A DNA stretch of 24,556 nucleotides, taken from the NCBI GenBank assembly GCA_035620975.1, contig DASPFV010000320.1:1-24556 (forward strand), read 5' to 3'. Below are positions 15,455 to 23,362 of the stretch, in pieces; the stretch's first letter is position 1, and the number at the start of each line of letters is the position of its first letter. Both the position numbers and the translations under genes were made by a program. Source of the DNA: DASPFV01 sp035620975 (GTDB taxonomy: Bacteria; Acidobacteriota; Vicinamibacteria; Vicinamibacterales; 2-12-FULL-66-21). The notes beneath the pieces are model-generated. The model saw only the letters and a list, made by a program, of their open reading frames with translations, searched no databases and was not told the DNA's origin.

Positions 15455-16331
15455 GCGGGACCTCGAGACCGGCGGCCGCCGCGCGACGCACCACCGCCCC
15501 CTGGAGCGCCTCGACCTCGATCCGCTTCCCCTGTGACAGATCGATGAGGAGCGACGACCGCATCGATCCGGGGATCCCGCCTATGTAGGACGAAATCCGC
15601 TCGACCACGTCGTCGGCGACGGGAACCCCGACCGCGCGCGCCAGCCGCTCCACTTCGCGGCACGCCTCCAGGAAGCAGTTGCGGACGTAGGGATCGCTCC
15701 AGAGCGGCCCGATCGGCAGACGGGCGGCCCCCGTGAAACCGGCGAGCGGGACGAGGAAGACGAACTTCTCCCAGATGGGAACGCGACCGTCGCCCACCGC
15801 TTCCGCCTGGATGTCGGCATCGGCGAGAGCCGCCTGCAGGCGCTGCACGCGGGGCGACAGCCGTGGCAGCGTCCCGAAAACCTCGCCGAAGACGATCCGG
15901 CGGTGCGTGCCGGTCTGCTCGATGGTGCCCGGCGCCGTCAGCGCCGCCGCGATATACGTCGTCCCGCCGAGAATCGGCGCCTCGCCGTACAGCGCGGCCA
16001 GCTCGTCGACGCTGTCGACGCCGTTCTGGAGCGTCAGGAGGACTGTCTCCGCACCCAGCATCGGCTGCACGAGCGGCAGCGCGGTCGCGTTGTCGTAGGC
16101 CTTGACCGCGATCACGACGGCGTCGACCGTGCCCACCCGCGCCGTGTCCTCCTCGGCCGGCGCCCGGACGGTGAAGTCACCCAGCGCGGGGCTGCGGACG
16201 TGCAGGCCGGATTCGCGGATGACCCGCAGGTGCGCGCCGCGGGCCACGAACGTGACGTCGTGTCCGGCACGGGCCAGGCGCGCCCCGTAGTAGCCGCCGA
16301 CCGCTCCGGAGCCGAGAATCGCGAATCGCAT
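15402..16331 (-). CDS. panE: 2-dehydropantoate 2-reductase (ketopantoate reductase)
   Basis: This 309-residue protein reduces 2-dehydropantoate to pantoate with NADPH, a step of pantothenate and coenzyme A synthesis. The N-terminal Rossmann fold is clear (MRFAILGSGAVGGYYGARLA, the nucleotide-binding GxGxxG). It is followed by VIAVKAYDN, LLTLQNGVDS and GGTTYIAA, all standard in the family. The C-terminal helical domain has IWEKFVFLVPLAGFTGAARL with the catalytic-region Lys, and GIPGSMRSSLLIDLSQGKRIEVEALQG, the family's substrate-site signature. Length matches E. coli PanE (about 300). The ATG at 16331 gives a proper Rossmann start. The gene lies 108 bases after an APC permease gene on the same strand, separated by short repeats. 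Some close homologues act on other 2-oxo acids, so the exact substrate is probable, not proven. Its 3' end overlaps the kinase gene tail to tail by 53 bases. Confidence 0.92.
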   Translation of the reverse strand: MRFAILGSGAVGGYYGARLARAGHDVTFVARGAHLRVIRESGLHVRSPALGDFTVRAPAEEDTARVGTVDAVVIAVKAYDNATALPLVQPMLGAETVLLTLQNGVDSVDELAALYGEAPILGGTTYIAAALTAPGTIEQTGTHRRIVFGEVFGTLPRLSPRVQRLQAALADADIQAEAVGDGRVPIWEKFVFLVPLAGFTGAARLPIGPLWSDPYVRNCFLEACREVERLARAVGVPVADDVVERISSYIGGIPGSMRSSLLIDLSQGKRIEVEALQGAVVRRAAAAGLEVPLTSALYAVLKPWAHPPV

Positions 16332-16337
16332 GATGAC

Positions 16338-16424
16338 TTCAGCTTCCAGCTTCCAGCTGCGGGTCGCAAGCGGTGAGGGGCCCTTCGCTGGTTGAACGAA
16401 CGAGCCGCGACCTGCGAGCCGCGA
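16338..16424. repeat. Short direct repeats between APC permease and panE
   Basis: Two repeat types fill this gap. Around 16338-16360 the heptamer AGCTTCC is repeated (cttcagcttccagcttccag). At 16401-16410 and 16415-16424 the decamer CGAGCCGCGA occurs twice exactly, 14 bases apart. No gene or clear terminator is visible here. The repeats lie where the panE leader would be, so they are transcribed if panE is read through from the permease gene. Confidence 0.6.
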
Positions 16425-16439
16425 GCTTTGCGTTGCGTC

Positions 16440-17822
16440 TCAGCGCAACTTCCAGTACCAGTAGACTGGCAGACCGAGCGCTACCAGTCCCAGACCGATC
16501 AGCGACTCGACCGGGCGCTCGAGCAGCGTGTTGACGACGAACGCCAGCGAGGCGCCGATGAAGATCAGGGGCACGACCGGGTATCCCCAGGTCCGGTACG
16601 GCCGTGGGACATCAGGCCTCGTGCGACGGAGACGGAACAGCGCGGTTCCGGTGGCGACGCTGAACAGGATCGATGCGAACATCACATAGGTGAAGAGCTG
16701 CTCGTAGGTGCCCGACAGCGCGAGGAGCGCCGACCAGAGTGTCAGCGCCACGATCGCGACGTGCGGAGTGCGATAGACGGGATGGACGCGGCCCGCCGCC
16801 GGGAGGAAGACGCCGTCGGCCGCCATCGCGAAGAGCAGTCGCGGGCCCGCCAGCAGCGCCGCCACGTTGCAGCCGAGCGCCGAGACGACGACGGTCAGGG
16901 CGACGAACGTGGCGCCCCAGGCCCCCACCATCGCCGTGGCCGCCTGCTCCCCGATCCGGACGACCCCGCGCATCTCGTCCATCGGGAGCGCGAAGAGATA
17001 GGCCGCGTTCACGACCACGTAGACGCCGGTGATCGCGAGGATGCCCCCTACCAGCGCTCGCGGGATGTTGCGCTGCGGCTCCACGATCTCTCCCGCGGCG
17101 TACGTGATGAAGTACCACGCCTCGTAGGTCCACAGCACGGCAATCATCGCGACGCCGAACGAGGCGGCGGGACGCGGCAGGTCGGCGGGAATCACCGGCT
17201 GGAACGCCGGCGTCACGCGGGCCGCGACGAGCGCGATGAGCGGCAGCGCGGCGAGCCCTCCCATCTTCGCGGCGGTCAGCACCACGTTGACGAGGTTGCC
17301 GCTGCGGACGCCGACGTAGTTGATCGCTCCGAGCGCGAGGATGCTCGCGACCGCGACCAGCTGACCGGCGGAGAGCGACAGCACGCCCACGCCGGTCTCG
17401 ACCGTCCACAGGACGTTGCGTGACGAGAGCGGCGCGATGAAGTAGCTGAGGTACTCGGCGAAGCCGACCGCCACGGCCGCGATCCCGCCGCTCAGCACGA
17501 CCAGCATGGCCGCCCAGCCGTAGAGGAACGCCGGGAGCGGACCGTAACCTTCGCGCAGGAAGACGTAGACGCCCCCGGATCGCGGGAACATCGCCCCCAT
17601 CTCGGCATACGTGAGCCCGCCCGCCAGCGAGACCAGCCCGCCGAGCGTCCACGCCAGCAGCAGGAGCGACGCCGAGGGGATCTGCACGGCCATGGTGCCC
17701 GTCGTCAGGAAGATGCCCGTGCCGACGACGCTGCCGATGACGAGGAGGATTGCGGAGCGGAGCCCGATGGCGCGGACCAGATCGGACTCGGTGGACGGTC
17801 CGGCCGCCGCGGCCCGAGGCAT
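16440..17822 (-). CDS. APC-family amino acid/polyamine permease
   Basis: This is a roughly 460-residue inner-membrane transporter with about 12 helices. The first helix holds the APC signature IGSVVGTGIFLTTG, whose unwound GTG segment binds the substrate amino group. SLAGGLTYAEMGAMFPRSGGVYVFLREGYG follows as helices 2 and 3, with the conserved E and the PxSGG(x)Y motif. Further on are LWTYEAWYFITYAAGEIVEPQRNIPRAL and the loop PRLLFAMAADGVFLPAAGRVHPVYRTP, both typical of LAT/APA-type permeases. The substrate cannot be read from sequence. I use the ATG at 17822 rather than the GTG at 17840 because it lies close to the normal N-terminal length. The gene is divergent from the amidohydrolase at 17918 and upstream of panE on the same strand. 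Uptake of amino acids freed by the neighbouring hydrolases is a reasonable inference. Confidence 0.9.
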   Translation of the reverse strand: MPRAAAAGPSTESDLVRAIGLRSAILLVIGSVVGTGIFLTTGTMAVQIPSASLLLLAWTLGGLVSLAGGLTYAEMGAMFPRSGGVYVFLREGYGPLPAFLYGWAAMLVVLSGGIAAVAVGFAEYLSYFIAPLSSRNVLWTVETGVGVLSLSAGQLVAVASILALGAINYVGVRSGNLVNVVLTAAKMGGLAALPLIALVAARVTPAFQPVIPADLPRPAASFGVAMIAVLWTYEAWYFITYAAGEIVEPQRNIPRALVGGILAITGVYVVVNAAYLFALPMDEMRGVVRIGEQAATAMVGAWGATFVALTVVVSALGCNVAALLAGPRLLFAMAADGVFLPAAGRVHPVYRTPHVAIVALTLWSALLALSGTYEQLFTYVMFASILFSVATGTALFRLRRTRPDVPRPYRTWGYPVVPLIFIGASLAFVVNTLLERPVESLIGLGLVALGLPVYWYWKLR

Positions 17823-17850
17823 GGGTGCGAACTCTACCACGGGGGCCGCG

Positions 17851-17859
17851 TGCTAGAAT
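17851..17859 (+). promoter_or_regulatory. Extended -10 promoter candidate for the amidohydrolase gene
   Basis: TGCTAGAAT (TGn plus TAGAAT, one mismatch from TATAAT) lies 58 bases before the ATG at 17918, in the gap between divergent genes. Transcription would begin near 17866. It has the same TGCTA...AT form as the candidate at 11698-11706. No convincing -35 is seen. Confidence 0.5.
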
Positions 17860-17917
17860 GCCGCCTCCAGTCTGCGAGCGCCGGCGGCTTCCGACCGCCG
17901 CGCCCCGGGGAGGTGCA

Positions 17918-19651
17918 ATGGCAGCCCGCCTCACGGCCTACGCCGTCGTTGCCATCGTTGCGGCTACGCTGATTGCGGGCCTGATTGTCGGCGCCCAGCG
18001 TGACGAGAACGAGGGGCCGATCGACCTGATCGTGCGCAACGCGGTCGTCTACACGGCCATAGCGGACGGAGAGATGGCGGAAGCCGTCGCGGTGCGCGGC
18101 AACCAGATTCTTCGCGTCGGGCGCGAGCGCGAGATCATGCGCCTGCAGCGGCCGCAGACGACGGTCATCGACGCCCGTGGCGCGGCCGTCCTTCCCGGAT
18201 TCAATGATGCCCACGTCCATTTCGTGGGCGGCGGGATCGCGCTCGATCGCATCGACCTGCTGAACGCCACGACCATCGCCGAGATCCGGCAGCGTATCGC
18301 CGCGTGGGCGGCGGCGAACCCTGATCGCCCGTGGGTGCTGGGGCGGGGCTGGTACTACCAGCCCTTTCCCGACGGTCTCCCCACGCGACAACTGCTCGAC
18401 GAGATCGTCGCCGATCGACCGGCCCACCTCGTCGCCTACGACGGCCACACCGCCTGGGTGAACTCGAAAGCCCTGGCCCTGGCCGGCATCACGAAGCGGA
18501 CGGCCGACCCGCGCAACGGCATCATCGTCAAGGACCCGCGAACCGGCGAGCCAACGGGCGTGCTGAAGGAAGCCGCCATGTCGCTCGTCGGCCGGCTCGT
18601 CCCCGAACCCACCGGGGAGGATCGCGAACGCGCCCTGCGCGCGGCCATGGTCGAGGCCCACCGCAACGGCATCACCAGCGTTCAGAACGCGAGCGGCAGT
18701 CCGGAGGAGTTCTCCCTCTACGCGGACCTGCGCCGTGCCGGGGAGCTCGACCTGCGGGTCTACTCCGCGCTCTCGGTGAAGGGGGTCATGAGCGACGCCG
18801 AGATCGACGAGATCGAGAAGGTGCGGCGCGAGTACCCGGACGATCCGCTCTTCAAGACGGGCGCGGTCAAGGCCATGCTCGACGGCGTCATCGAGGCCCA
18901 CACGGCGGCGATGCTGGAGCCGTATGCCAACGCCAGCTCGTCGGGCACGCCGACGGTGGGCGTCGACGAGTTCAACCGGACCGTACGGCTGCTCGACGCG
19001 CGAGGCTGGCAGGTGATGACGCATGCGATCGGCGACCGGGCGGTTCGGATGGCGCTCGACGCATACGCGCACGCGGCCCGCTCCAACCCCGTGCCGGCTC
19101 GGGGGCGCCGCCACCGGATCGAGCACCTCGAGACCGTCGCCGCCATCGATCTGCCGCGATTCGGCGCGCTGGGCGTCATCGCCTCGATGCAGCCCTACCA
19201 CGGCACGCCAACACCGAGCCAGATCGACGTCTGGTCCCGAAACGTCGGCCCCGAGCGCGCTTCACGCGGGTGGCCCTATCGGAGCATCGTTGCTGGCCGG
19301 GGCCGGCTCGCATTCGGCAGCGACTGGCCGGTCGTCGGCCTCAATCCCCTGCTGGGGATCCATACCGCCGTCACACGAACCGCCGTGGACGGGCAGCCTG
19401 AGCGCGGGTGGCACCCGGAGCAGCGGATCACGCTCGAGGCCGCCATCCGGGCCTACACCTCCGATGCGGCGTGGGCCTCTTTCGACGAACAGCGCAAGGG
19501 TACGCTCGAGCCGGGCATGCTCGCCGATCTGGTGATCCTCTCGCGCGACATCTTCAGCGCGCCGCCGCACCTGCTCGCGTCCACGACCGTGGAAGCCACG
19601 ATCTTCGACGGGAAGATCGTCTACCAGCGCGTGCGCCCGCTCACGGACTGA
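17918..19651 (+). CDS. YtcJ-type amidohydrolase (amidohydrolase family 3), membrane-anchored or exported
   Basis: This is a 577-residue metal-dependent hydrolase. An N-terminal hydrophobic segment (about 6-26) acts as a signal peptide or anchor, so the enzyme works outside the cytoplasm. The beta-sandwich start (IDLIVRNAVVYTA) leads to VLPGFNDAHVHF with metal ligands His99 and His101. Also visible are WVLGRGWYYQPF, a lysine-containing KTGAVKAMLDGVIEAHTA, HAIGDRAV, RIEHLE, SMQPYH, FGSDWPV with the catalytic Asp, and the closing GTLEPGMLADLVILSRDIF. These are standard for amidohydrolase family 3 / YtcJ proteins, whose natural substrates are mostly unknown N-acyl or amide compounds. The ATG at 17918 has a strong Shine-Dalgarno, GGGGAGGTG at 17907-17914, which settles the start over the upstream frame to 17750. 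Divergent from the APC permease and convergent with a carboxypeptidase. Confidence 0.92.
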   Translation: MAARLTAYAVVAIVAATLIAGLIVGAQRDENEGPIDLIVRNAVVYTAIADGEMAEAVAVRGNQILRVGREREIMRLQRPQTTVIDARGAAVLPGFNDAHVHFVGGGIALDRIDLLNATTIAEIRQRIAAWAAANPDRPWVLGRGWYYQPFPDGLPTRQLLDEIVADRPAHLVAYDGHTAWVNSKALALAGITKRTADPRNGIIVKDPRTGEPTGVLKEAAMSLVGRLVPEPTGEDRERALRAAMVEAHRNGITSVQNASGSPEEFSLYADLRRAGELDLRVYSALSVKGVMSDAEIDEIEKVRREYPDDPLFKTGAVKAMLDGVIEAHTAAMLEPYANASSSGTPTVGVDEFNRTVRLLDARGWQVMTHAIGDRAVRMALDAYAHAARSNPVPARGRRHRIEHLETVAAIDLPRFGALGVIASMQPYHGTPTPSQIDVWSRNVGPERASRGWPYRSIVAGRGRLAFGSDWPVVGLNPLLGIHTAVTRTAVDGQPERGWHPEQRITLEAAIRAYTSDAAWASFDEQRKGTLEPGMLADLVILSRDIFSAPPHLLASTTVEATIFDGKIVYQRVRPLTD

Positions 19652-19698
19652 CGGCCGGCTTCCGAGTGAAGGCGGAGATGGCTGCGTCAGCTGCCGGC

Positions 19699-19718
19699 GC
19701 CGAGCGCCTCATCTCGGC
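19699..19718. terminator. Weak hairpin between convergent genes
   Basis: GCCGAG (19699-19704) and CTCGGC (19713-19718) can pair around an 8-base loop. It sits midway between the stops of the amidohydrolase and the carboxypeptidase, where a bidirectional terminator would be expected. There is no T tract on either side, so an intrinsic terminator is only a possibility. Confidence 0.3.
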
Positions 19719-19768
19719 TCGACCCTCTTCAGACGGAGCTTCTCCTGGAAAGCGGGACGCGGCCGAGC

Positions 19769-21136
19769 CTACCTGATGACCATTTCGACCGCGAACTTCC
19801 CGGGTTCCGCCGCTGGCTTCACGAGTGCGAGGCGGGCGGGCTGCCCAACGGCCACGGGCGTCGCCACGCGGGTCCGCCACTCGGGCAGATCGATCACCTG
19901 ACCCGGCTCGATCGAGTCCGAGGTGGCGGGAATCACCGTCATTCCCGTTGCGTCAATCGACTGCAACCCACTCGACGTTCGAAGGTCCCCGAGATCGTCC
20001 ACGTTCAGGACGGTCTGCAGGTCGCGGCGCGCCCCCTCGCCACGCACGCGGCGCGCGGCGGTGATCCCGACGTCGGCCGTGAATGGAGGTATCCCAGACC
20101 CCGGAATGAGGATCGCGTTGCGGATGAGAACGGCGAACAGGCGCGATTCGTTCAGCGGAAGCTCCTCGTAGGCCCGCACGTCCGCCCGGTCGACGCGTCC
20201 CGACGCGAGCGCATCCAGAGCCGTGACCAGCGCGACGAAGTTCAACCGGACGAGCGCGGGATCCGGATCCGCAGACGCCCACGCCCCGGTCTCGATGAGC
20301 ACCACCGGGGTGCCCCACCGCGTGATGTTGTCGCCGAACGCCCGCACCTCGAACGCGTCGTCGTATCGCCCGATCTGTCCGGGAGCCAGCGGTTCGAGCG
20401 CGTCCCGAATCACGACGCAGAGCCGCTTGGTCAGGCGGCGGCCGGCGTTCTCCGTCCGCGCCTCGTCGTAGGCAACCGACAGCAGCGAAATCGACGCCGG
20501 CCGGGGCGGATCGCCGATGGAGGTCCGCCAGCCCTGGTTGTGCAGGTTGAAGCCGATGCGCGGCTCGTGACGATCGCGAAGCTCCTTGAGAATCCGGCCT
20601 TCCGGGGTCTGGAGCCGCAGCGCGTCCCGGTTGATGTCGACGCCCTGCGCGTTCCGGCGCTCGAAGCGCTCGGCTCCATCCGGGTTCAGCATCGGGACGA
20701 CGTGAAGTGTCAGGGCGCCGAGAATGCGGCGTGCTACGGGCTCGTCGCGATGGCGCCGGAGATACTCGAACAGATCGAAGAGCGCCGAGGTCGCGGTGGG
20801 CTCGTCGCCGTGCATCTGTGACCAGAGCAGCACCCCGGACGGACCCGTCCCGGCGCGCACGTGGTGAATCGAGCGGCCCTCTACCGATTCCCCGGCCCGC
20901 ACCACCTGGAAGAGGCCTGCGGCGGATTTCGACAGATCGTCCAGCCTCCTGACGACGTCGGCGTGACCGAGCAGCGCCGGGATCGGCGGCGAGACGTGCT
21001 CGGCATCCCACAGGCGGGCCAGCTGGTCCGGAGAGAGATCCCCGGCTCCGCGTTGGGTCGATGACGGCGCCGACGAGGGGGCGGCAAGGCTCAGCACCAA
21101 TCCGAGGGAGACGGACGCGACGCGATGATGGGCCAT
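19769..21136 (-). CDS. Exported M14-family zinc carboxypeptidase
   Basis: This 455-residue protein has a probable signal peptide (residues 1-~28, SVSLGLVLSLAAPSSAPSS), so it is likely periplasmic or secreted. The M14 catalytic domain spans about 45-320: zinc ligands His109 and Glu112 in MHGDE, HVVPMLNPDG (145-154), GVDINRD (165-171; Asn-Arg that bind the substrate carboxylate), zinc ligand His199 in FNLHNQG, and catalytic Glu282 in VVLIETG. All expected residues are present, so it should be active in removing C-terminal residues from peptides or cell-wall peptides. The C-terminal ~130 residues form an extra beta-rich region common in bacterial M14 enzymes of this size. The ATG at 21136 fits the signal peptide; no Shine-Dalgarno is apparent, and a -10-like GATAAT lies five bases before it, suggesting a leaderless message. 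It is convergent with the amidohydrolase. Confidence 0.92.
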   Translation of the reverse strand: MAHHRVASVSLGLVLSLAAPSSAPSSTQRGAGDLSPDQLARLWDAEHVSPPIPALLGHADVVRRLDDLSKSAAGLFQVVRAGESVEGRSIHHVRAGTGPSGVLLWSQMHGDEPTATSALFDLFEYLRRHRDEPVARRILGALTLHVVPMLNPDGAERFERRNAQGVDINRDALRLQTPEGRILKELRDRHEPRIGFNLHNQGWRTSIGDPPRPASISLLSVAYDEARTENAGRRLTKRLCVVIRDALEPLAPGQIGRYDDAFEVRAFGDNITRWGTPVVLIETGAWASADPDPALVRLNFVALVTALDALASGRVDRADVRAYEELPLNESRLFAVLIRNAILIPGSGIPPFTADVGITAARRVRGEGARRDLQTVLNVDDLGDLRTSSGLQSIDATGMTVIPATSDSIEPGQVIDLPEWRTRVATPVAVGQPARLALVKPAAEPGKFAVEMVIR

Positions 21137-21153
21137 GCGGGATTATCCCGCAT
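21135..21153. promoter_or_regulatory. Perfect dyad over the carboxypeptidase start, with a -10-like box
   Basis: ATGCGGGA (21135-21142) and TCCCGCAT (21146-21153) are exact inverted repeats around TTA. The dyad overlaps the first codon of the carboxypeptidase gene. On the minus strand its centre reads GATAAT (21147-21142), a good -10 box that would start transcription at or within a few bases of the ATG. It could be an operator over a leaderless promoter. No -35 match was found. Confidence 0.4.
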
Positions 21154-21510
21154 CGTGCCGGCCGTGGCGCGCCGGTGCGCACCGACGGTCGTGACGTCAT
21201 CGTGTCCTTCTCAACGCTACGTTGCCGGATTCGCTGCAGCCTCGCGGGAGGTGGCATGCTCCGGTCCACCTCATGCGGCTGCGGAAGAACGCGCCTGGTT
21301 TCGCGGTCTGCGACCCGCGGTGGTTCCACACCCCGGCGCTGCGGTCACGCTTCAGGCGCGTTTTGCGTGCTCCCTGTCACGCCCGCTCACGGTTGCCTCG
21401 CATACCACGTTCTGCGGATCGCTCGAGCCGAATCTGCTGGGTAGTGTCAAGAGTAGTCTCGTGTCTTTTCGCCTCGCAGGCTCCAGGCCGGGGGGCAACC
21501 GCACCGGGAA
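21137..21510. other. Gene-free stretch between carboxypeptidase and histidine phosphatase genes
   Basis: These 374 bases separate two minus-strand genes. The left edge carries the carboxypeptidase dyad and promoter candidate. The open frames crossing it on the plus strand (about 21061-21596) have no recognisable domain, lack good ribosome sites and end within the neighbouring gene, so I do not call them. Near 21441-21460 the sequence GGTAGTGTCAAGAGTAG looks unlike the surrounding GC-rich DNA and could be an insertion-element scar, but I cannot show a matching end. Confidence 0.35.
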
Positions 21511-22008
21511 TCAGCGATAGCGCAGTCGAATCATCCGCGGCGGCGAGCCAGGACTCACCACGAACAGGTTGTCGTACTCGGTCTCGGCGATCGTGACGCG
21601 ATCGGAGACGCCCAGCCCCTGGATGATGTCGGGGACCGTGTTCGAATGGCCGACGACCAGCACGTTCCCCGTGGCTGCCCTGACGAGCTGCAGCAGGCGG
21701 TGGGGCTCGTTCGATTTCACGGTCGTCACGTCGAGTCCGAGCGCCTTGGCCAGCGGCGCCGCGGTCTGCTGCGTCCGCTTGAACTCGCTCGCGAAGATTG
21801 CGGTGACCCTGGCGTCCCGGAGCATGGCCGCGAGCGACTCGGCGCGCTGGTGCCCGGTCGGGGAGAGCTCGGGGTCAGGGCTCATTGTCGCCGCGGCCGC
21901 CGTACCCATGTCGGCCCGCTCCGCGTGGCGGACGAGGAACACGGCGCCCTGGGCGGACACACCGGGAACCGAAACCGCCAGCATCATCGCCGCGAGCAGC
22001 ACTTTCAT
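21511..22008 (-). CDS. Exported histidine phosphatase family protein (phosphoglycerate mutase-like)
   Basis: This 165-residue protein starts with a signal peptide (MKVLLAAMMLAVSVPGVSAQG, cleavage near residue 19). It continues with AVFLVRHAERADMG, the RHG-type motif of histidine phosphatases with the phosphoacceptor His28. ELSPTGHQRAESLAAML, IFASEFKRTQQTAAPLA and NVLVVGHSNTVPDII follow, the last carrying the second catalytic His. It should be a small phosphomonoesterase acting outside the cytoplasm; similar SixA/Ais-like proteins have varied or unknown substrates. Two ATGs are possible. The second (22008) is favoured because GAGG at 22020-22017 is 8 bases upstream of it and only 2 from the first (22014). 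With that start it overlaps the permease stop as ATGA, so the two are translationally coupled. Confidence 0.88.
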   Translation of the reverse strand: MKVLLAAMMLAVSVPGVSAQGAVFLVRHAERADMGTAAAATMSPDPELSPTGHQRAESLAAMLRDARVTAIFASEFKRTQQTAAPLAKALGLDVTTVKSNEPHRLLQLVRAATGNVLVVGHSNTVPDIIQGLGVSDRVTIAETEYDNLFVVSPGSPPRMIRLRYR

Positions 22009-23348
22009 GACCATGACCTCTCACCCCCCTCCGTGTTCCGATCCGCCAGCGCCAGGTACAGCAAGGCTCCCGCGAGGAGCCCGAGTGCACCGGCCGTGAG
22101 CTGCGTTCGCGTGGCGCCCGCCAGGATCGCGAGGCCAATTCCGATCGCCGCAAGCGGAATGGCCGGGCCGAACGGAACCGTGAACGTCGCCGGTTCGACG
22201 AGGCCCGCAAAGCGGGCGTGGCGCAGCCTCAGCGCCGCGGCACACGTCACGAGATAGGTCACCAGTCGGCTGATGGCGCTCGCTTCGGCCAGCGCACTGA
22301 ACGTTCCGCTGAGCGCGAGCAGGTACGTCACCGCGGACGTCACGAGGATCGCGGTCACCGGAGTGCGGTAGCGCGCATGCACGCGCGCCATGAACCGCGG
22401 CAGATCTCCCTGCTCGGCCATCGCGAACAGGATGCGCGAGCCGGAGATCGCGCCGCCCAGGTTGTTGCCGCTCGTCGAGATGACCGCGCCCAGCGTCATG
22501 AGCGCGGCGCCGCCAGCACCGAGGAAGGCCAGTGAGGCGTCGGCCAGCGGCGTGCGCGAGGAGGCGAGCCCGGGCAGCGTGCCGAGGGCGACCGCCTGGA
22601 TGAGCGCGTACACCACGGTCACGACGGCGATGGTTGCCACCAGCGCGAACGGCACGCCACGGCGGGGATTGCGGGCTTCGCCCGCGACGATCGGCAGCGT
22701 CTCGTAGCCGCCGAACGCAAAGATCATCAGCAGTCCCGTAGCGGACCATTCCGCGAGCGACGGCGCGGTTCCAGGCGCCAGCCGGCCGGGCTCAGCGAAG
22801 AACAGGCCGGCGGCGATGAACACGAGCAGCGGCGTCAGCTTGCCGACCGTCAGGGCGTTGACAGCCAGGCTGCTCTCGCGGATGCCGCGGAGGTTGATGG
22901 CCGTGACGACGAGCACGATGGCGGTCATCGTGGCGAAACGCGGGATTCCCGCCGTCAGCGCCGGCCAGTAGAAGCCCAGCGACATCACGAGCACGTGCAT
23001 CACCGACGCCCAGCTCGCGGTCCGGGTGAACCACAGGAGCCAGCCCACCTCGAACGCCGCGAGGCGGCCGAACGCCGCGCGCGCATAGAGATACGACCCG
23101 CCCGTTCGCTCGAATCGGCTCGCCACCTCGGCGAACGACAGGGCGATCAGCATCGAGCCCAGGCCCACGGCGAGAATGACCGCGAGGCTCCAGGCGCCGA
23201 CGATCGCGGCGAGGACCGAGGGGAGCGCGAAGACGCCGCCCCCGATCACCTGGTTGACGCCGAAGGCCGTCAGATCCCATCGGCCGAGCTCACGTCTGAG
23301 CCCTGCTGCCTGGCCCTCGGGGAGCGCCGGCACGACCGGGGTCGTCAC
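22005..23348 (-). CDS. APC-family amino acid permease
   Basis: This is a 447-residue transporter with about 12 membrane helices. Signatures are FGVNQVIGGGVFALPSVLA (helix 1 with the GGG unwound segment), SFAEVASRFERTGGSYLYARAAFG, FAFGGYETLPIVAGEARNPRRGVPFAL and GSRILFAMAEQGDLPRFMARVHARYRTP. These place it in the amino acid-polyamine-organocation superfamily, a different branch from the permease at 16440-17822. The substrate is unknown. The GTG at 23348 has no visible Shine-Dalgarno and is only 14 bases from the divergent Rieske oxygenase ATG; a slightly later GTG (23333) is possible. The 3' end overlaps the histidine phosphatase gene. The divergent oxygenase suggests that the transported compound may be an amine or amino acid that is then oxidised. 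Confidence 0.9.
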   Translation of the reverse strand: MTTPVVPALPEGQAAGLRRELGRWDLTAFGVNQVIGGGVFALPSVLAAIVGAWSLAVILAVGLGSMLIALSFAEVASRFERTGGSYLYARAAFGRLAAFEVGWLLWFTRTASWASVMHVLVMSLGFYWPALTAGIPRFATMTAIVLVVTAINLRGIRESSLAVNALTVGKLTPLLVFIAAGLFFAEPGRLAPGTAPSLAEWSATGLLMIFAFGGYETLPIVAGEARNPRRGVPFALVATIAVVTVVYALIQAVALGTLPGLASSRTPLADASLAFLGAGGAALMTLGAVISTSGNNLGGAISGSRILFAMAEQGDLPRFMARVHARYRTPVTAILVTSAVTYLLALSGTFSALAEASAISRLVTYLVTCAAALRLRHARFAGLVEPATFTVPFGPAIPLAAIGIGLAILAGATRTQLTAGALGLLAGALLYLALADRNTEGGERSWS

Positions 23349-23362
23349 GTGGAGGTTGTATC

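Noticed and set aside
16392..17423. 343-residue plus-strand frame opposite the APC permease
   Set aside because: Arg/Asp/His-rich antisense of membrane helices; no domain.
21061..21596. Several plus-strand frames of 80-130 residues in the gene-free stretch
   Set aside because: No recognisable domain, no ribosome site, and they run into genes on the other strand.
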